DNA of 5,428 nt, taken from Spirochaetota bacterium (GTDB lineage Bacteria; Spirochaetota; JAGLSM01; JAKPMW01). A model generated the notes under the pieces. That model worked only from the letters and a program-made list of their open reading frames with translations. It did not search any database and was not told the origin of the DNA. Location of the stretch: assembly GCA_029548715.1 (NCBI GenBank), contig JAKPMW010000226.1, positions 1-5,428 of the forward strand, given 5' to 3'. Positions 4,557-5,428 of the stretch are shown here, piece by piece (position 1 is the stretch's first letter; each line of letters opens with the position of its first letter). A program made the position numbers and the translations under genes.

Positions 4557-5428
4557 CCTGATCCTTCCGCTGCGAGCGCACGCACGGCATCGGCAAAGAG
4601 CACACACTCTTCCGGTGTTGTGTGCACGGCGAGACTGGCCCGCAGCAGTGCCGGGACACCCAGGGCAGCCATGCAGGGCTGGGCGCAGAGGGTTCCGGCA
4701 CGCAGGGCAAAGCCAGCCCGGTCAAGGGCCTCTGCCGCATCATGAGGATGCCAGCCATCAATGGTAAAACTGACAATCCCTCCCCCGGAAGAATGGAGTT
4801 GCACACCCTCAATCCCGCCCAGGGCTGCATGCAGCCAGTGGCCCAGTGCGTCTTCATGCGCTGTTATCGTCCCGCGACCAAGGCAGGCCAGCCAGTCTGC
4901 CGCCCTGGCCATGCCAAGGATCCCGGCCACATGCGGGGTACCCGCTTCGAAGCGGGCCGGGCCAGACCGCCATGTCTGGCCATCCCTGTCCACCTGCAGG
5001 GCCATGCCGCCCCCCGTGTCACCGTTCGCCATCCGTTCCATGAGTTCCCGGCGGACCCAAAGGACTCCGCTCCCGGTCGGCCCGTGCATCTTGTGGGAGG
5101 AAAAGGCGGCAGCATCGGCCCCGCTCCGGGCAAGATCAAGCGGCCCGCGGGCTGCCTCCTGGGCAGCATCCACAAACAGGATCGCTCCGGCCTGATGGGC
5201 CAGTTCCGCCGCCCGGGCACAGTCCAAGACAGCCCCGGTCACATTCGAGCGAAGCGAGAGGGCGACACATCCGGCCGGTCGCTCAAGCGCACGGGCCAGG
5301 GCGCTCATGTCGATCCCCCCCCGCCCGTCGAGCCCGATCAGGTCCATACCCTGTCCCCTGACAACAGCACGCTCGCGCCAGGGAAGAAGATTGCTGTGAT
5401 GTTCGAGCAGACTGCTGACGATGCGTCC
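4550..5428 (-). CDS. sufS: Cysteine desulfurase SufS (5' end beyond window)
   Basis: The frame is open from the right edge to the TGA at 4550-4552, giving 292 residues. By comparison with the family (about 405 residues), roughly the first 110 are missing. Visible in order, numbering from the edge: EHHSNLLPW (9-17) with the histidine that stacks on PLP; SNVTGAV (61-67); FVDAAQ (85-90) with D87 and Q90 contacting PLP; SSHKMHGPTGSG (110-121) with Schiff-base lysine K113; RFEAGTPHVAG (159-169); HPHD (227-230); and RAGTLCAQP (243-251) with catalytic cysteine C248. It takes sulfur from L-cysteine as a persulfide, releasing alanine. H229 lies 19 residues before C248, exactly where B. subtilis SufS has H342, which swaps in as a zinc ligand of SufU; this fits the SufU gene next door. 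The loop before the cysteine reads GTL, not the common GHH, and a second cysteine (C252) follows closely. The ATG at 5347 is internal. Confidence 0.93.
   Translation of the reverse strand, partial: GRIVSSLLEHHSNLLPWRERAVVRGQGMDLIGLDGRGGIDMSALARALERPAGCVALSLRSNVTGAVLDCARAAELAHQAGAILFVDAAQEAARGPLDLARSGADAAAFSSHKMHGPTGSGVLWVRRELMERMANGDTGGGMALQVDRDGQTWRSGPARFEAGTPHVAGILGMARAADWLACLGRGTITAHEDALGHWLHAALGGIEGVQLHSSGGGIVSFTIDGWHPHDAAEALDRAGFALRAGTLCAQPCMAALGVPALLRASLAVHTTPEECVLFADAVRALAAEGSGW

Noticed and set aside
4557..4607. Extended start for sufU at 4607
   Set aside because: The extra 17 residues (cysteine- and arginine-rich) come from overlap with sufS codons; the ATG at 4556 has a ribosome-binding site and gives the usual family length.
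5345..5347. ATG at 5347 as the start of sufS
   Set aside because: The frame continues upstream to the window edge and encodes the conserved EHHSNLLPW motif, so this ATG is internal.

Overview
The window is a compact, co-directional stretch: every supportable gene lies on the minus strand, so transcription runs from the right edge to the left. Gaps between genes are 93 bases or shorter. It is bacterial in character, with good Shine-Dalgarno sequences, sigma70-like promoter candidates and a peptidoglycan-editing protein. The receiver-GAF signalling protein and the double cyclic-nucleotide-domain protein remind me of spirochaetes or another diderm environmental bacterium. I cannot fix the taxon from the sequence alone, and the spirochaete idea is a leaning only. 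I see no tRNA, rRNA, CRISPR array, insertion sequence or phage gene.

Right part (4095-5428): the 3' portion of a SufS-type cysteine desulfurase that runs off the right edge, overlapping by a few bases with a complete SufU-type zinc sulfurtransferase. All metal and catalytic residues expected for the SufS-SufU pair are present, so this is a working iron-sulfur cluster sulfur-supply module. It is clearly richer in G+C than the genes to its left.

Middle part (1464-4028): after a 66-base gap with a promoter candidate and a short palindrome comes a 399-residue protein with two cyclic-nucleotide-binding-type domains and no DNA-binding domain. It is followed by a very small FtsX/MacB-like ABC permease (about 189 residues, four membrane segments, no large extracytoplasmic domain) and its MacB/LolD-type ATPase. 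Together these look like a small envelope-associated ABC machine with an adjacent ligand-sensing protein. The physical link is seen; a functional link is inferred.

Left part (1-1454): PgeF, the peptidoglycan editing factor of the YfiH/DUF152 family, starts 9 bases after the ATPase gene and so is probably co-transcribed with it. After an 88-base gap containing an inverted repeat and a weak promoter candidate, a receiver-domain response regulator with a GAF-like second domain begins and runs off the left edge. The parts most worth a second look are the minimal permease beside the double cyclic-nucleotide-domain protein, the altered active-site loop of SufS, and the cysteine-rich start of the GAF region.
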